Source: Venturia oleaginea (taxonomy: Eukaryota > Ascomycota > Dothideomycetes > Venturiales > Venturiaceae). Taken from it: 64,000 nucleotides of DNA. The notes below the pieces were generated by a model. It was not told where the DNA came from. It was given only the letters and a program-made list of their open reading frames with translations, and did no database searches. The position numbers and the translations under genes are program-made. Each line of letters starts with the position of its first letter. The stretch's first letter is position 1. The DNA is taken from positions 186,001 through 250,000 of the forward strand of contig JABMLP010000019.1 of assembly GCA_013176395.1 (NCBI GenBank). Direction: 5' to 3'. Below, one piece after another: positions 31,301-41,501 of the stretch.

Positions 31301-34177
31301 TTTCAGAACAGTGCTATCCCATCCTGAAGAAAAACAGCAAAGAGCTTCACCAACAGCAAAATGTGCCTCCATTTGACGAATCTCGTGAAGTTTGTAAATT
31401 TTCTCATCGAGCATGTGAGATGGGGAGCCTTCCGTCAGATCTTCCGGAAGACAAACAGCAAATCGACCCAAGGCACCGATAGCCTTCTCGCTGCCAGTCT
31501 GAGCCTTGTCGGAGATCTTCTCGATCATTGACTTGATTGTGTCCGCATCCAGCCGCAATTCCTTCTGGTAAACAGGGAAAATACTGAGCTGCTCCACCAC
31601 ACTGTAAGCAGCATCGAGAAGAGTCGTATCTGACGAATCTTTCAGAATCGAGATAATAGTTTCTTGCAAAACTTCCAGAGACTTTGTCAATTCAACGTCA
31701 AGAGATTTTCGAAGAGCGAGTCGACTGATTGTGAAACCCAATGCTTTAACCGTGCCATTGATTTCATTGATCCCTGAGCCAATAGCGGATTCCCAGCGCT
31801 GAATAATCTGAACAAGGGACTGAATGGTAGCGAAAACTCCTCTGGCTTGTTTGGACGCTACCAAAATACCGAAACTCTTTGCTGCAGCACTGCGAATCTG
31901 TTCATTGTTTGACTTGAAAGACGGTATGAGATCGTTTTGTATGGTCGCAAATTCGTATCTCTCGATAAAGTCCGTGGGACAGATGGTCAGCAATGACAAG
32001 AAGATATTGTGAGACTCCTCGATTCCAACCCCGCGGTCAAACGTCAGTCCATCAAAACTGGTTCTCATCAGACCAGCGAGAGCCAAAGTAGTACTTTTCT
32101 CATCTGTCGAAACGAGTTTTCGTATATAATCTTTGCCACCTTGGCGTGAAGTCAGGTCTGTCGACGTAGCGGTCTCGATTTTGCGCTCCCAGTCGACATC
32201 AATGTCGAACCCGATTCCACTAGATGAAAGTGCTTGGCTGCAGAAAACACGATGGCAGTAGCTGATAGCTGGAGAAAACGCTGAACGCCGTTCCCGCATG
32301 AAACCTTCGATATGCGGCGTCGCATCGTGGACAAAATCGTCACCATGGGTATGGTAGAACGGAAATATCGTCTTGAAAAGCTCAGTGAAGTTCGGAAACT
32401 CTAACTCCTGGTCTTTGGAAATTCCAGAGGGTTGTTGAGATACGTGTTTCGCCCATAATTCGGGCCGATCGGCATTGAGCATTCGAAACCAATAGGGACT
32501 GAGGCCTTTCTTTCCCTCTTCGGCGACTTCCTGGCTTTCTCCTGGAACGCCTCCAACGGCAAGGATATTAATCCACCGAGCAATGGTATTTCGATATGGC
32601 AGACAACGATTGGCGAAGCGCACAGCAACATAGCGCGTGCTTCTCCGGTATTTCGTATCTTGTCCAACGGTGTTCTCCGCAGGCTTCATCCGTTCGAGTA
32701 GAAGTTGGGATAAATCATACTCTTCTTGTTCCGCAGAGTCCTCCATGGTAATATCTCCATCGACTCCCTTCTGCGCTTCACCTCCTTGCAACTTTGATTT
32801 AAGAGAGAAAGCACGGAGCAAGTTCGACAATCCCTCCTCAATCGACACAGCAGTTTCACTTCCAGACCCATCCTCGCTAAGTGACCTGAAGAACCATTCG
32901 AGAAGTTCAAGATCTCTCTTCCCACCGGCCTTTGCTGACAAGCCAATCAGCTCGTAAGCAAGCCTCCGAAGCTCAAGATCAACAGTAGGTTCCGGACTGG
33001 GCCAGCCTTGTCCCACGATGAAATCCGTCAATCTCTGGACGAGAAGGCCAGTAACTTGTGCCAGCTCTTCAGGTTTGGCATGGCTAAGATAGAATCTCGC
33101 AAACGTGAAGATGGCGGTGTGGAGTTTTGCAGCTTCTCTTCCCTTGACAGTGCTTTCGCCAACTGCCAGCCCACGCTCCACAATTTTCGTGAAATCACTA
33201 GTAAAACTGGTGCTCACCAGAGAGCGAGCCAGGATTGAGAGAATCTTGACTTGCAAAGCAGGCGTGACCGCTGGATTACTTGAGCCTCCAAGATACAGGC
33301 TGTAGAGTTGTGCGATGAGTGACTTGTCGTCAATGTCAACATTTGACACTGTTCGTTTGGTGATGTCCTCGCCACGGTCAACGATATTAGAATTGGTATC
33401 CGCCGACGCAAATAAAGACGGCAGGAAACGTTCTTCATCCTTGAAGGCCCCGCTGGCGAGAAATGTTAATATAGATATCTTGGTTTTGCTGAGTAGTAAT
33501 CCACCTTCAGTGCTTGGGTCCCATATGCCAGGCTTTCCATATCCGGTCAGGAAGTCGAATTCGGCCTCAGACAGGCCTGGAGGCATGCCTTTACTTCCAT
33601 CCGCGGACTTGCGAATGCTAGAAAGTAGCAGAAGTTTGCCAAACCATGCGGCTAAAGTCTTCGCATCATCATCCGTAATCTCCAATGTCTTCCGCAATTC
33701 GTCGTCTTCCTTGGATCCTTTCGGTGGGAGTTTGTATTGCTGTAAAGCTTGCAACAACAATTGAAATAACATCGCTCCATTCTTGTTCGGCTCAGAAATA
33801 TCAGTCGAGATTCCCTTGAACAACACCGAGAGCAAATGGCCTCTTTGCGAATCCGAGAGTCGAACTACACCCTGCTGAATATACAGAAGATCAAAGTGTC
33901 GGACAAGAGCAGAATTGGGATGCTCTTTGAATTGTTTCAGCAGAGCGGCGACTGGCAGCTGGATCGAAGGAGCTTTGATTCGAGTATTGACGTGCTGACA
34001 TATCGAGATGACTTTGTTCCTCACGCTCAGGTGTTCCGAAGTCAATTTCAAGAGGAGAGGCGGGAGATAGGTTTTGAGCAGTGCTTCGAGCTTATCATCG
34101 GAACTTGCGAGGGCTATGCGCATTTCCACTTTGTTCACTAGGGAGAGCTCTCGCTCCTCGGCAGATGCAGACGCCAT
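28379..34177 (-). CDS. ECM29: proteasome adaptor and scaffold protein Ecm29
   Basis: A continuous frame begins at ATG 34177 (MASASAEERELSLVNKVEMR). It contains one apparent in-frame intron, 29150-29209 (GTATGT..TTCAG, branch GCTAACA), exactly 60 nt and stop-free, which would encode VCDSIFRNINLPRP and six more residues if retained. Spliced length is 1912 residues, close to yeast Ecm29 (1868). The protein is a HEAT-repeat solenoid throughout. Recognisable blocks include the N-terminal ALLKTYLPPLLLKLTSEHLS and mid-protein SLRKASVIWLLCLVQ. Ecm29 binds the 26S proteasome, holding core and regulatory particles together and damping ATPase activity, with links to endosomes. It is head to head with ADE8 (311-bp spacer). 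Confidence 0.95.
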   Translation of the reverse strand: MASASAEERELSLVNKVEMRIALASSDDKLEALLKTYLPPLLLKLTSEHLSVRNKVISICQHVNTRIKAPSIQLPVAALLKQFKEHPNSALVRHFDLLYIQQGVVRLSDSQRGHLLSVLFKGISTDISEPNKNGAMLFQLLLQALQQYKLPPKGSKEDDELRKTLEITDDDAKTLAAWFGKLLLLSSIRKSADGSKGMPPGLSEAEFDFLTGYGKPGIWDPSTEGGLLLSKTKISILTFLASGAFKDEERFLPSLFASADTNSNIVDRGEDITKRTVSNVDIDDKSLIAQLYSLYLGGSSNPAVTPALQVKILSILARSLVSTSFTSDFTKIVERGLAVGESTVKGREAAKLHTAIFTFARFYLSHAKPEELAQVTGLLVQRLTDFIVGQGWPSPEPTVDLELRRLAYELIGLSAKAGGKRDLELLEWFFRSLSEDGSGSETAVSIEEGLSNLLRAFSLKSKLQGGEAQKGVDGDITMEDSAEQEEYDLSQLLLERMKPAENTVGQDTKYRRSTRYVAVRFANRCLPYRNTIARWINILAVGGVPGESQEVAEEGKKGLSPYWFRMLNADRPELWAKHVSQQPSGISKDQELEFPNFTELFKTIFPFYHTHGDDFVHDATPHIEGFMRERRSAFSPAISYCHRVFCSQALSSSGIGFDIDVDWERKIETATSTDLTSRQGGKDYIRKLVSTDEKSTTLALAGLMRTSFDGLTFDRGVGIEESHNIFLSLLTICPTDFIERYEFATIQNDLIPSFKSNNEQIRSAAAKSFGILVASKQARGVFATIQSLVQIIQRWESAIGSGINEINGTVKALGFTISRLALRKSLDVELTKSLEVLQETIISILKDSSDTTLLDAAYSVVEQLSIFPVYQKELRLDADTIKSMIEKISDKAQTGSEKAIGALGRFAVCLPEDLTEGSPSHMLDEKIYKLHEIRQMEAHFAVGEALCCFSSGWDSTVLKLELDMDCPSPTNAKTSTLKRILDRAIKDCRTSKPSLRKASVIWLLCLVQFCGPLPEVQESLRACQAAFKHCLSDRDELVQEASSRGLGIVYEKGDRALKDDLVRDLVGSFSENKTNLAGNVTEDTQLFEPGALPTGDGSVTTYKDILSLAAEVGDSSLVYRFMSLATNNAIWSSRAAFGRFGLSNVFSDSSVDGYLAENPKLYPKLYRYRFDPNPNVQRSMNDIWNALVKDSNTTIEANFDAIMEDLLHNILVREWRVRQASCAAIGDLVQGRQFSKYEKYLSQIWTQTFKVMDDIKDSVRVAAASLARVLTGILVRSLEAGESSAKSADGMLKNVLPFLLSGSGLESSAKDVQGFALHTLLQIIKKGSGKILRPFIPELVERMLGLLSALEPEAINYIHLNASKYNLTEEKIDGMRLNSIRASPMMEAVERLLDLLDDDAMAKTAFAIESAMKSSVGLPSKVGCSRVLVSLSTRHRQLYNPYADRFLKLMEKAVLDRNDTVSSSYAAAAGYTARVASDKQILQLMAFSKKLYLTSEDERHRAVSADIIHAVSKHATDRFGNLAVDILPFTFISKYDGQEDVKNLADETWNDNVGGSRAVSLYLKEIMELAVELLDSPRWNLKHASARAVSAATEALASGIDGIPKTQAEIIWPALRKALDGKTWDGKEVVVKAFAEFAKSVKDEEVCSKISPEVVKVCDSIFRNINLPRPLLTSLQISLREAKRQNKQYQQHAIPALGKIAAAYKTVETTDWNKEVFDIVSPLVNDFISEDDDAMDVDAGHGKKDGKLRDQILAGAVEALQLSFDPEQIFKRLSKSKSDGKGKANLILNGIKSNQKLGLTTRALQFLDVTTKAIRVRTNAVYAPSFEAIESFFKKIDQDAASGVNDVPGIAADTAAFEKKAYELLFDTSYSTLNESIRMLRAKAILAFAEISMKEVVRSVLEKDDGLDKDITEERAASVKAILSQAKNKING

Positions 34178-34488
34178 GATGGCGATGGATGGAGAGTTGA
34201 TGGTTGCGAGATGGGTTTGTTTGAGGGACGAAGGTAAGGCAACGTTCAACGATTTGTCATGGTGTCAACAACAGAATGTGTCGGAACGTGAAAGCAAGAA
34301 TCTCGCACGGATTAGGCAGTGTAGTATACGCGTTTTGATGCCTGTGTGAAGCCTGAGGTGAACGACACAACAAACCTTTGCGACCGGGAAAGAAAATCCC
34401 TCGATCAATGACAACATACAACAAACCGCGAATCGTGGAGTCCAATTCGAGGCCGCCTACTACATCAAATTAAAAACACTCCCTCAAA
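34178..34488. promoter_or_regulatory. bidirectional promoter of ECM29 and ADE8
   Basis: A 311-bp spacer lies between the two start codons. No TATA box or named factor site could be assigned with confidence. Confidence 0.5.
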
Positions 34489-35375
34489 ATGTCCCCTCCA
34501 CCAGAAACCCACATAACGATCCTCATCTCCGGCTCAGGCACAAACCTCCAGGCCCTCATCGACGCCCAAGCCACCACCACCCTTCCCCCAGGCTCAAAAA
34601 TAATCCGCGTCATCTCCAACAAAAAGGACGCCTTCGGAATCACGCGAGCCCAAGCCGCCGCAATCCCAACATCCTACCACAACTTGTTGAAATACAAGAG
34701 AGACCCGCAGTACGCTGGAGACGACAAGGCGTACAGAAAAGCCTACGATGAAGATTTGGCGAAATTGGTGTTGAGGGATGGACCGGACTTGGTGGTTTGT
34801 GCGGGTTTTATGCATGTGCTTGGAGATGCGTTTTTGGGACCGCTGGAGAAGGGGGGTGTGAAGATTATTAACTTGCATCCTGGTATGTTATTCTTATGTC
34901 TTTTCTTTCAAGAAAATCTAGCGCTTTGACTAACATTAGAATCCATTTCGCAGCTCTACGCGCCCAATATAATGGAGCGAATGCCATTGAACGAGCTCAT
35001 ACAGACTTCATGGAGGGCAAAATCACAAAAACGGGTGTGATGATACACTATGTAAGTTTCCCTCTCCCTAGCAATTCTAAGCTCTATCCTACATGCATAC
35101 ATATGATGTAGTTTTCAACCCTCTACTCAACAATGAAAGACTCCATTCCAAACAACTGGGCCACCAGTAACCGCACCAATACTAACATTCAACAGGTGAT
35201 CGATGTTGTCGATATGGGTGATCCAATTCTCCAAATCGAGGTTCCTCTGATACACCCTGAAGATGATGATATCGAGGCGCTGAAGGAGAGGATCCATGGA
35301 ATCGAGCATGGTGCTATTGTCGAGGGGACAAAGGTGGCCATCAAGAAGATCTGGGAGGATAGGAAGGCGTCGTGA
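34489..35375 (+). CDS. ADE8: phosphoribosylglycinamide formyltransferase (GAR transformylase)
   Basis: Three exons, 34489-34882, 34954-35051 and 35196-35375, with introns of 71 and 144 bp, giving 223 residues (yeast Ade8 has 214). The enzyme transfers a formyl group from 10-formyl-tetrahydrofolate to GAR, the third step of purine synthesis, in the cytosol. The N-terminal phosphate-binding loop ISGSGTNLQALID is present, as is the folate-site region VVCAGFMHVLG. The catalytic Asn-His pair lies in INLHPALRAQYNGANAIERA, split by the first intron. The catalytic Asp is in the DVVDMGDPI segment at the start of exon 3. Confidence 0.96.
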
Positions 35376-35686
35376 GACTGAACTTTTGACAAGGTGATTC
35401 CTCTCGTGATACATGGTATACCCTCTATCCTCTAACCTGATGTCAAGTTTCCAAAAGTTCTTCCATTTCTCTTCGAATATGGCTAAAGGCACAGCGTGGT
35501 TGTCCTCGTTATTGCGCATGAAAAACTGATCGAAACGCGTGGATCTTCGACACTGTAATTTGCTGCCCGCTCATCGTTCTGGCTCGCTCGAGACGTCGGC
35601 GCATGTAGACGGCTCATGCAAGGTACCATGTGAGATATCTCCTTCATCTGGCCCATCGACTTAAAACTGCGAATACTGAGTCAGCA
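35376..35686. other. intergenic between convergent genes
   Basis: Contains the 3' flank of ADE8. The remnant C-terminal exons of ERD1 begin at 35687. Nothing else was seen. Confidence 0.6.
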
Positions 35687-35834
35687 TCAATCAGAGTCAA
35701 AATTCGGGTATTCGCTGAGCAGAACATCGCTAGCAGCTGGTCCCTTATTATTTCGAACTGTACCTCGTTAGCATTTTTGCACAACTTAGAGATTCGTTGA
35801 ACATACCCCACTCGGCTTCCACTCTCAAAAACAT
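35687..35834 (-). pseudogene. untranslated remnant of the ERD1 C-terminus
   Basis: Directly after the TAG at 35835-35837 the same frame continues MFLRVEAEW and a GTATGT donor at 35806. A 49-bp intron (35758-35806, branch GCTAACG, acceptor TACAG) follows, then VRNNKGPAASDVLLSEYP and four more residues to a TGA at 35687. This matches the usual end of EXS proteins (RRW.W.FLRVE.EWVRN..GPA..DVLL). The only visible lesion is TGG to TAG, so the loss is recent, is an allele, or is a sequence error. Confidence 0.7.
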
Positions 35835-37062
35835 CTACACCCACCGCCTGAACACCTCCAATGCCTCCATTAAGAAAATGCCACCCTCGATATCATTGTA
35901 ATGGTCCAGGTGTGGACTCAGTTTAATACTCCATGTACACCTCAGCAAGAAGTCCAGAACAATGGCAAAGTAGTATATCTCCTTTGCATGGAAGTATCGA
36001 TGCCTTCTCAAAGCCCATGGATGCTCATTTGAATTCCGCTGCGATGAAAAGAGTGTCAGGTCCCAATCTTTGGTGATGTCCCAGTAAAACGAATACATCG
36101 AGTTGAGCAGGACGAAGAAGAACCAGACTCTGAATAATGCCGTCTCGCTGATGCCGTATTTGCCAGGCGCATAACTCCGCTGCATTGCGCTCAATACGAT
36201 GACGGGGAAGGCCGTGGAGTATTTCAAGGCGTTGGCGAGATGTTGACCTCCCCATCCTTGTCCTGCGAGTCCTCCTGTTGCATTTGCGCGTTGAACGCGA
36301 AAGTATTCAATCATACATTGGCGAAATCGAATCAAATAAGGTAAGCAGAGAATCAAGGGGACTATGAATTGACCTCCACACAATCTGTCTGGTTTTCCTG
36401 TTGAACTTTGACCACGAGAGAAGAACATGCAAAGTGCTACAAAGAGATCCCCAAGCACTTTGGCATAACTCGTCAAGGCGTCGGCCATGAGGATGTCTCC
36501 AAATTTCCCATCCTGAGCTTCTGCTATGCCTCCCATGCTTATCCTCCGTAGTGTAGAGAGGAAGCGGTACCGCCCTGATCCGGATAGTATGGAGAAGGGG
36601 AGGAAGAAGCAGAGGACGAGGACTAGGAGGTATAGATTTGGAAGGATCTCCCAGGCAAGGACAAAGGCAGCATTTCCGCGCGTGATTCCCCAGAAGAGGA
36701 AGAGACTGAGTGTCAGGGGGGCGGTGAGGAGAATGGCTAGACGGTAGGTAGATAGGTGGTGGGAAGGCAGAGTCGGTGAATGGCGTCCCGGATAGCGAAT
36801 GAGAGATGGGACATCCTTTGCGATTGTTAATTCAACGATGCCTAAAGAAGGCAATTCTTGTTATACGTACTATCTTGATCAAATGGAGATAGTGAAGGTT
36901 AACACCCCATGCCCAGACGCCTATGTCCTGTTAGCATGGGTGTACGCGCAATGGGACAGCTGTCTCTGTACCGAGCACGATGATCAGGGCGACGCGGTAT
37001 GGTAAGGGGAGGAAGAGACTGAATGAATCGAGTTCTGGCTCGACAGATGGATCACCGTCCAT
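35835..37062 (-). CDS. ERD1: EXS-domain Golgi protein Erd1, with a premature stop
   Basis: Three exons, 37062-36972, 36920-36871 and 36815-35835, with introns of 51 and 55 bp, giving 373 residues. The start reads MDGDPSVEPELDSFSLFLPL, then VLGVWAWGVNLHYLHLIKI and DVPSLIRYPGRH. About eight membrane helices follow, including the EXS region (FPVIVLSAMQRSY, then NSMYSFYWDITKDWDLTLF). Erd1 and related EXS proteins act in the Golgi; yeast Erd1 is needed for retention of luminal ER proteins and Golgi glycosylation, and recycles phosphate. The frame ends ...EVFRRWV at a TAG where a Trp codon is expected. The missing family tail is still readable downstream (see 35687-35834). Confidence 0.85.
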
Positions 37063-37559
37063 GGTGTCTGTCGAGTCCTTGTTGAATGTCGACAGAAATC
37101 ATGGAGGCTCCTATCTTTCAACAAAAAGATGCACCTGCGCGACCCTGAATGGGACCAGGGATTGGCGACGGGGATGGGATCGACTGTGGCTCAGCTATCC
37201 GCGTGGAGTGGCTGATGTACCGACACCGACTCTATCAAACCAGACGCGATTGGGAGTGGATGGTGTTGTCGAGCACTAGAGTAAGATTGTTACTCGGTGG
37301 AAATGTTGCCAGTCGAATGGAAAGAAATGTAGGCGTAAACAGGCATCACTTGCATGAATTGACAGTCCTGTTGTGGCGCATGCACACGCCTCGTCATCGG
37401 CTATCATCGACCTTGCAGTGAGCTCCAAAGCTTGGAAAGAGCCCGGCTGGTGGCTTCTTCGTAGACGCATTCAACACCGACAAGTTCACACAGACCTAAC
37501 TACACTTCAGAAATGGATTGTTTCGACACTATACGAATAATCGAATTTATAGACCCATC
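37063..37559. promoter_or_regulatory. divergent promoter of ERD1 and the exchanger gene, with a uORF
   Basis: Spacer between two start codons. At 37513-37563 a 16-codon uORF (MDCFDTIRIIEFIDPS) ends in TGA, whose first bases overlap the main ATG as ATGA at 37560-37563. Confidence 0.5.
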
Positions 37560-40500
37560 ATGAGACGTCTGTTCGCCCCACCTCCGCGTGTCAACCGTCG
37601 GAATCGGGCATTTCGTTCAGGAGCAATCTCCTTCTGCCTGGTCCTGTTTACTGTATCCATATTCGCCGTCTACAGCTTTCTTACGCCCAATCGCATACAA
37701 CATGCCATCCCGACATATATAGAACCGAGATATCTGGAAGCCGCGTCAGAGAAAGATTTGGACGTCTGTACTCCTGCACGCGACCACAACACCAAAGGCT
37801 AATCGCGTAAACAGTGCCGACTCGTACATGGAGCCCCAGACAGATGCGATTTTGTGAAAAAGAACTGCCCTGACGAGCAGGCTGGTCTCTTCCCTTACCT
37901 CGAATTCTACTATTGCAATACCCCGGCAGCGAAACCCTTTGCCTTCGCCACAATCGTGCTTTGGATGTGCGTTCTATTCAGCACGATAGGTATAGCAGCA
38001 AGCGATTTCTTCTGCATAAACCTGAGTACAATTGCGACACTACTGGGACTCAGCGAGAGTCTGGCAGGCGTCACCTTCCTGGCATTCGGCAATGGCAGTC
38101 CCGACGTCTTCTCTACATTTTCCGCCATGAGCACGAATAGCGGCAGTCTTGCTATTGGAGAGCTTATTGGAGCTGCCAGCTTCATCACTGCTGTCGTGGC
38201 TGGCGCAATGGCATTTGTGCGCCCGTTCAAGGTTGCGAAAAAGAGCTTTGTTCGAGATGTCGTATTCTTCATCATTGCAGCGTCGTTGAGCATGGTCTTC
38301 CTCTACGATGGGAAGCTATATTTGTGGGAAGCAGCTGCCATGGTTGGAGTATACGTCTTCTATGTCTTCTTTGTCTTTGTCTGGCATTGGTGGTTCACCC
38401 GACGGCGCAAGAAAAGAGAGCGAGAGGCTGCTGCTCGTGCCCAGTTTATCACTCCTGGATCAGAGGATCTTGCATTTCCTGAATACCTCGATGAGGATGA
38501 GACTGACGCGCCGGCTCGACCGACCCCTCTACGAGCTGTCTCTTCCGAGGATTTCTCAGCTCTAGAGCGTGGTCGGGGTCGGGGTCGGGGTCGGACCGGA
38601 GATGGAACTGAAGAATATGATGATGAGGAAGAGGAAGAACTTGAAGATCGTCGGAAACGCTGGCTAGGAGAGATTAACAGCGACATGCGACTCAACAAGC
38701 GGAGGGATCGAAGGCTCACTCACAACCCCGTTCGACCCAGTCTTATTGGCGCATTGGAGTTCAACTCTCTCATTTCTGGTCTACACAAGTCCGGAAATAT
38801 GAAATCTATACCGTTGAACTTGCGCCGTTACTCTGATGACGCCAGACCTGTGGAGGGCTCTATTTATGCGGATTCGCATTCTGTCATCTCAGAACCACAG
38901 CCACGGGCACCATACGAAGTGGAGGGAGAGGACGAGTCACAGCCGGTAGTCACAAGACCATTCTTAGATGTTGGAGGTGGCTTGTGGGGAAGATCGCGCG
39001 CTGTCTCTGCCCCAGATGCAGATGCGTTACGTCTAAACACAGCGAACATACCCACCATCGATCTTCTCGGACCACTTGCTGGAGACGATGGCTCCTCGGC
39101 TGAATCGCCCAGAGCGTCGGCAGAAAACGGCGCTTTGCCAGTTCCACACTCGCCTACCATATCAGTCTCTCCACCAGGCTCACATCAAGGCTCACGAGCC
39201 GCGAGTCCAGCTGCAACTGCGCGAGCGAGATCACCCTCTGATCTGCTTACTATTCCTGGTTCTGTACCTCACACGAGACCCGTTGACTCACCTTCGACAA
39301 AGTCAATGCAACCTCCAAAGCTGAACATCCCGCAAGGAGAATATCTTCCTCCCCATAGAGACCGTCTTTCTCCAATCTCACCCAACAAATCGCCACGTAT
39401 ATCCGGAAGAGTACCTCCAGTGAGCGCATCACCTCTTTCCGAGTTTCCTTTCGACTTGGCTTTTGACATAACTGGAGGGAATCCAATTAAATGGTGGCCG
39501 TACAAGATATTGCCTGCTCCATTCGAGCTTTGGGCCACTCTGTTCCCAACGCTGTGTGGCTGGAAGACAAAGAATTGGTGGGAGAGATTCTTGGGTCTGA
39601 TCGCTGCGCCGAGTGTCTTCTTGTTGACCATCACTCTGCCTGTCGTCGAGACCGAATCTGAAGAGCAAGAGCCAGATGACGATATACCCGATCTGACCTT
39701 GCCAGGAGGCATCTCGTACCTTTCCGACGAGGCCTCTAGGCGTGATCGCTCGCATACCAATTTGTCAATCGTTGTTGACGCTGCTGAGCCGTCACAAGAG
39801 GAGGCAAACGGCCATCACGAGCCTTTGCTTGGAGCCAGCCAGGCACTGCAAAAGGGATTAGGAGGCCATGGCACAACAGCAACCATTGCAGCATCAACAG
39901 AACACCTCCATCAACTCCAGGATCACGCTCAAGCCCCAGCGCACCCTCACCACCGCCCTCACAGTCAAGCTATCCTATCACCAACGGACCGAACAATGAT
40001 GCAATCACCCGAGCAACTCCCAGCAACACCAGAACAGAGACTACCAAGTTCCAAAGATTGGTGCAGATGGCTTGTCATCCTACAAGCCTACATAGCACCC
40101 TTCTTCATCGTCGTCATTCTCTGGGCCAAGTTTGACATGGAGGATCCCAAGGCCTTGGTGAAACCCACGCTCATCGCCCTCGCTTGCTCCACAGCAGCAA
40201 CAGTATTCGTCCTCGTTACTACAACGGCATCTCACGCTCCCAAATGGCGCGTCGCCATGTGCTTTTTGGGATTCATAGTGAGTATAACATGGATCTCGAC
40301 CATCGCCGACGAAGTCGTCGGCGTCCTCAAAACAATCGGTGTCATCCTCAATATCTCCGATGCCATCCTCGGTCTCACCATCTTCGCAGTCGGCAACAGT
40401 CTCGGTGACCTGGTAGCCGACTATACGGTGGCTAAGCTAGGCTACCCAGTCATGGCCCTCTCGGCTTGTTTTGGCGGTCCGATGCTTAATATCCTCCTCG

Positions 40501-40787
40501 GCGTCGGTTTGTCGGGATTATATCTCACTATAAAAGGGGCGAAGGATAAACAGGCGAAACATCCGGGGAAAGAATTGAAGTTTAAACCGTATCATATTGA
40601 GGTTTCGAGGACGTTGATGATTAGTGGGGCTACGTTGTTGGTTACGCTGGTGGGATTGTTGGTTGTTGTGCCGTTGAGAAGATGGAAGATGGATCGGTTT
40701 ATTGGGTGGGGTTTGATTATTATTTGGAGTGTCAGTACGGTTAGTAATGTTTTGATTGAGGTGTTTGGGGTCGGTATGAATAGGTGA
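37560..40787 (+). CDS. sodium/calcium exchanger family membrane protein
   Basis: Two exons, 37560-37763 and 37815-40787, with a 51-bp intron (branch GTAAAC), giving 1058 residues. An N-terminal helix (about 20-40) and a luminal Cys-rich segment (CRLVHGAPDRC, then KKNCPDEQAGLFPYLEFYYC) precede the first exchanger half. Its alpha-1 repeat is FLAFGNGSPDVFSTFSAMST. A long, charged, low-complexity central loop (about 255-800) contains GRGRGRGR and Pro/Ser-rich stretches. The second half carries the alpha-2 repeat IFAVGNSLGDLVADYTVAKL. This plan matches the cation/calcium exchanger (CCX/NCLX-like) branch, which exports or stores Ca2+ in organelles; membrane location and ions are inferred. The overlapping uORF at the start codon may limit translation. 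Confidence 0.9.
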
Positions 40788-41501
40788 GGAGGATGGAGTT
40801 GAAAGGAGTTTTGGATGATCGGTGATAGGAGGGAGGATTGGAGTTTGTGGCTTGTGTAAACATATGGGACTTCCCGTGGTTCTTGGTCAACGGATACCCA
40901 GTTTATCTTTTTTTTTTCCCCATGTAGAATCAAATCTACATAATCCATTGATTCGCTTTACTCTGAGTCCCTTCTTTCAAGATCTGATCATTGTGAGTGG
41001 GGGACATGGAAGGGGACTTCACCTTCATAATATTTTTTCACTTCACTAACTAACATTCGTTGATCTAACATGAAAAGAAAAAGAAGGCCGTGAGATGAAT
41101 ACGCTTCCCAATTCCATTCCGTCAAGTCCCATCCGCATCCCGAGACAGCCAAGTAAGACATCCAATTACAACGTGTGCAGATTGGGGTACCAGCCCTCTG
41201 CCTACAACTGAAAACGAACGGATAAAGACCTAAAAGGTAGCAATCGTATGTAGGTACATGAAGCGTCCATAAACGGCACCAGCACACATAAAGAAATTGG
41301 CACAAGAAGCAATTGAAGAAATTGGTACAACAATGAAGCAATTGAAAAACCCGGCAGCAAGTTTAAACAGGGGAATCGAGGTCAGAAAAAAACATGGCCC
41401 ATCCGCCCACGTACATCACTCATACATCGCCCGCTTCATCTGCATCTTGAATCGTCCACGTAGAGGTATCCTTACACGCCATCATAGCCAAACCGGTCAT
41501 C
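40788..41501. other. intergenic between convergent genes
   Basis: 3' flanks of the exchanger (+) and the zinc-finger gene (-). No coding character was seen. Confidence 0.6.
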
